Source of the DNA: Cristatella mucedo
Taxonomy: Eukaryota; Bryozoa; Phylactolaemata; Cristatellidae
NCBI GenBank assembly: GCA_009760855.2
Contig: WPIO01000021.1
Coordinates: 2,182,501-2,246,500, forward strand
Direction of reading: 5' to 3'
DNA: 64,000 nt
In this document: piece after piece, positions 61,527 to 64,000 of the stretch
Layout: every line of letters starts with the position of its first letter
Position numbering within the stretch: position 1 is the first letter of the stretch
Translations under genes and position numbers: made by a program
The notes under the pieces: generated by a model
Seen by the model: the letters and a program-made list of their open reading frames with translations, nothing else
Told to the model about the DNA's origin: nothing
Databases searched by the model: none

Positions 61527-61684
61527 TGTTCTGACCCTGTGCATGTCACCCCTAACCATGCTTTTCATTTTGTTTGTTTATCAAGCGTGATATTACTCAC
61601 CATTCAATTGCATTTCCCTTTGCAGCAAATGTAAGGCGCCCAGAAAGAGATTGAGTTCCCTGAGGGCGCTTTATCAAGTGCAGA
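61527..61684 (+). mobile_element. Family-1 LINE tail
   Basis: gaccctgtgcatgtcacccc, then tgtttgtttatcaagcgtga, the tail ggcgcccagaaagagattga and gttccctgagggcgctttat, ending tcaagtgcagaatt without a clear (ATT)n. Opposite in orientation to 60287-60680. Confidence 0.85.
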
Positions 61685-62244
61685 ATTAGCCAGCTGGCTA
61701 TACGATGGCAGTTGCACCGTGTAGGTCAGAACTTAAAAATGTTCTAGACCCGAATCAAAAGAACTGATCGAACTGGCATCATAATATGCTTGGCCTAAGG
61801 AAGATTCTGGTGTAGTGAATAGCTATAAACACCTGCATCGTAGACCCATGACAATTGCCCCCCCCCACTTTGGCATCAGGAAAGTAATAATAAACTAATG
61901 CCTGCAGACAGTGAAATCAGTCCCCATGCATGATCATAGGTCAATCTGTCACGAGCTTTAATCTGAAACTACCAGACTCACTGCTGCCAACCTCTGAAGC
62001 ATTAACTGGCTTCCTGGCTGGGCACTGCTGCAGACCAGCAGACTTGGTCACTGACTAACCTGTATCTAATCATCCAGCTCCACCAGATGCCTCATTTTCT
62101 GCAGAGCTCATTAGCAAGGGAAATGTAGCTTACATTAGGCATATATACTGTCCCGATGTATTTGTTTTGATGGCTCCGATTGTGCAAAACTTATTGCTTT
62201 TACTCTTCTGAAACTTCTGCTCTACCCCTCAGCAGAAGAGTGAA
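61685..62244. other. No gene recognised
   Basis: No frame over 60 codons of interest; a C8 run near 61858. Confidence 0.4.
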
Positions 62245-62546
62245 GGAGCGCCAGCTGCAATAATGAGCAGCAGCAGCAGCCTCTGGCAGCAGCAGCTATA
62301 GCTGAAGCAGCAGCCACTTGCAGCTTCAGCCACTAGCAGCTTCAGCAGCTAGCTGCAGCAGCCACTAACTGCAAAAGCCGCTAGAAGCAACAGCTGGTAG
62401 CAGGTTCAGCCAGTAGCCCCAGCAGCAGCAGCTGCAAGCAGCAGCAGCAGCAGCCCAAGTACCTGCTACAGCATCAGCAGCTACAGCATCAGCAGCAACA
62501 ACTGCTGTTAGCCCCACTAGTAGAGTAGCAGCAACAGCAGCAGACA
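62245..62546 (+). repeat. CAG/GCA-rich imperfect repeat
   Basis: About 300 bp of cagcagc, agcagccact and cttcagcc(a/agc) units, arranged as degenerate 3-, 12- and 15-bp periods. It is mostly open as poly-Ala/Ser/Gln-type frames in places, but interrupted by stops. Confidence 0.85.
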
Positions 62547-62734
62547 TGCATTACTGTTTTTCAGCATTCGACGAAGGCCACCTGGTAGGACCATTCAGTC
62601 ATTAGTCCCTTGCTGCTTGTCTTGCACATCCACATTTGCCTGTGCTGTGCTATGCAGTTATGGAGGTTCTTTGAGGATCGGTGGCCTCGGTAGCTCCGTT
62701 GTTCCCTACCGATAAGTATATGGTTTGCTTTGGA

Positions 62735-62805
62735 AGAGCCAGCTTATAGAGCATTAGCTATAGAGTTCGATTCTCGCGTGAAGTTCCATGCAGGATACTC
62801 TTATC
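62735..62805 (+). mobile_element. tRNA-like SINE head
   Basis: agagccagcttatagagcat, tagctatagagttcgattct and cgcgtgaagttcc give a D-arm-like and B-box-like layout similar to the minus-strand copy at 45035. No acceptor stem. Confidence 0.4.
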
Positions 62806-62845
62806 TGTGAGAATGAATAAGCTAATACCTCATGGGTTAACACAA

Positions 62846-62975
62846 ACACACAAACACACACACACGCACACACACACACACACACGTGGGTGCACGCGCA
62901 CACACATGCATGCACACACACAGGCACACACACAGGCACACAAACGGGCATGCACACACACATGCACACACGTAC
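62846..62975 (+). repeat. (CA)n microsatellite, imperfect
   Basis: CA repeats mixed with CACACGCA, GCATGCA and CAGGCACACA units. Confidence 0.93.
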
Positions 62976-63499
62976 ATACCTGTTGATTAAAGCACTCAGC
63001 CAAATACGGTCTTTTGAAAAAATTATATATCGGGATCGCATAATAGCAATACAGAATGGTGCATACTACCTTCCCACCAGTGCAAAGAAGCTTATTTGTA
63101 CCTGCAATCTGCCATGCGTGCTATAGCAATACTTTTTGTGCATCATATGTTCATTTATATTGAATACATTTAATCGCACTGAATGCGATGAGCAGGTGTA
63201 TACCTCAGATTAAGCCAGCAAGGGCTTTGGCCTTTCCCGAGGTAATCAATATATCCCATGTGAGATAAACAACTGTTGGGTTGCAAGGTCTGCTTGGCTA
63301 CAATCTAGCAACCTCCTCCAGGACACTCCATCGGTGAGCCTGTGACAGCAGGCTCAACAATTCGCATTTTTGAGGCGAGTATGACAGTCTAGGAGCGGCC
63401 CAACTACCTGGGTGACCAGCAAGCTACCCGGGTGACTAACGGTCATGAATTCTGTAGAGTCTAGTTTCTTAGCAGTGTATATCTGTTTCAAGTTTAGTT

Positions 63500-64000
63500 C
63501 TGCATCTGCGTTAGCGGTACAGTCAAGTCGGCCTACTTTCAGCAAAGGAACATAGCTACAATCAGACCCTGCTTTGCATGAGTATGACTGCCAAACCAGT
63601 GCATGCGTTTGTGGCATAGCATTTAGATGATCCCAATTCTATTTACTCAGGACTCCCAACGAGTGCTCTTAATCACCTGCAGCTGTTGCTAAACTCAGCT
63701 CGGCTGGCTATGTCGTCAATGGCCTCACCGACACCAGATCGAACTACTGTCACAGCCTCACTGGGTTCCCCCATCAAGTATCTTGAATCGAATTCAAGAT
63801 CCTCCGTCTGTCTTACCGGGCTCACCATTCTTCACTTTCTTGCACCAGCCTACCTATCCGACCTCCTTACTCATCTCATCTCAGCGTTCTCACACCACCT
63901 GCTCCTCAGTGTCTAGTCATCTAGCCGTACGTAACAGCAAATTTAAGTGTTTTGGTGATTTGCCTGCAGCTGGCATGCACCTTAAGTCTGGAACCCCCTT
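63500..64000 (+). mobile_element. Decayed LINE C-terminal region, runs off window
   Basis: Translation gives RPTFSK (compare VKSAYFQL), then after frame changes LNHLQLLLNSARLAM (compare LQLVQNSAARLV), FLAPAYLSDLLTHLIS and, near the edge, aagtctggaaccccctt (compare KAWNSLP). Heavily decayed; continues past the right end. Confidence 0.65.

Overview
This window looks like nuclear DNA from an animal, probably a repeat-rich invertebrate; I cannot name the species. Four observations support this. There is a spliced host gene with GT-AG introns and conserved metazoan protein sequence (ERGIC2). There are many 5'-truncated CR1/L2-like non-LTR retrotransposons with (ATT)n tails. There are several tRNA-derived SINE families. 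There are hAT DNA transposons and very long (GA)n, (CA)n and (TA)n tracts. I see no prokaryotic operons, Shine-Dalgarno sites, CRISPR arrays or rRNA genes.

Layout. 1-616: LINE 3' end. 695-1063: a small non-autonomous hAT element with a perfect 8-bp target-site duplication, inside an intron of the only convincing host gene, ERGIC2. Six ERGIC2 exons lie on the minus strand between 1262 and 2976, and the gene continues beyond the left edge. 3.1-15 kb: simple repeats, a LINE endonuclease remnant split by a SINE, a solo LTR nested in a LINE tail, and a LINE carrying reverse-transcriptase (RT) motifs (10855-12390). 15.5-17.6 kb: a SINE and a GC-rich, CpG-rich block. About 18.2-18.5 kb: a possible decayed histone H3 with CCAAT and TATA motifs upstream. 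18.9-26 kb: abutting LINE fragments in both orientations. 27.4-28.1 kb: a SINE next to a GC-rich segment with broken coding-like frames. 29.3 kb: a (CA)n(TA)n tract. 31-38 kb: a second LINE family and a GC-rich block with a perfect hairpin. 40-46.5 kb: SINEs, including a near-perfect inverted pair. 46.6-49.0 kb: CT/GA tracts around a very CpG-rich block. 52.5-54.2 kb: a third LINE family with a nested LINE tail. 55.0-57.0 kb: a decayed hAT transposase gene. 60.3-64 kb: more LINE ends, a CAG-rich stretch and (CA)n.

How the parts relate. ERGIC2 acts in the early secretory pathway. The rest is a retroelement-dominated landscape: the LINEs supply RT and endonuclease, and one SINE family (B) carries a 3' tail that resembles the main LINE tail, which suggests the SINE used the LINE machinery. 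Every transposable-element coding region seen is frameshifted, truncated or interrupted, so no copy here looks active. I found no new multi-gene system. The most useful leads are nested and inverted element structures, the solo LTR, the hAT elements and a few unassigned reading frames. Family assignments were made by eye and were not confirmed by any search.
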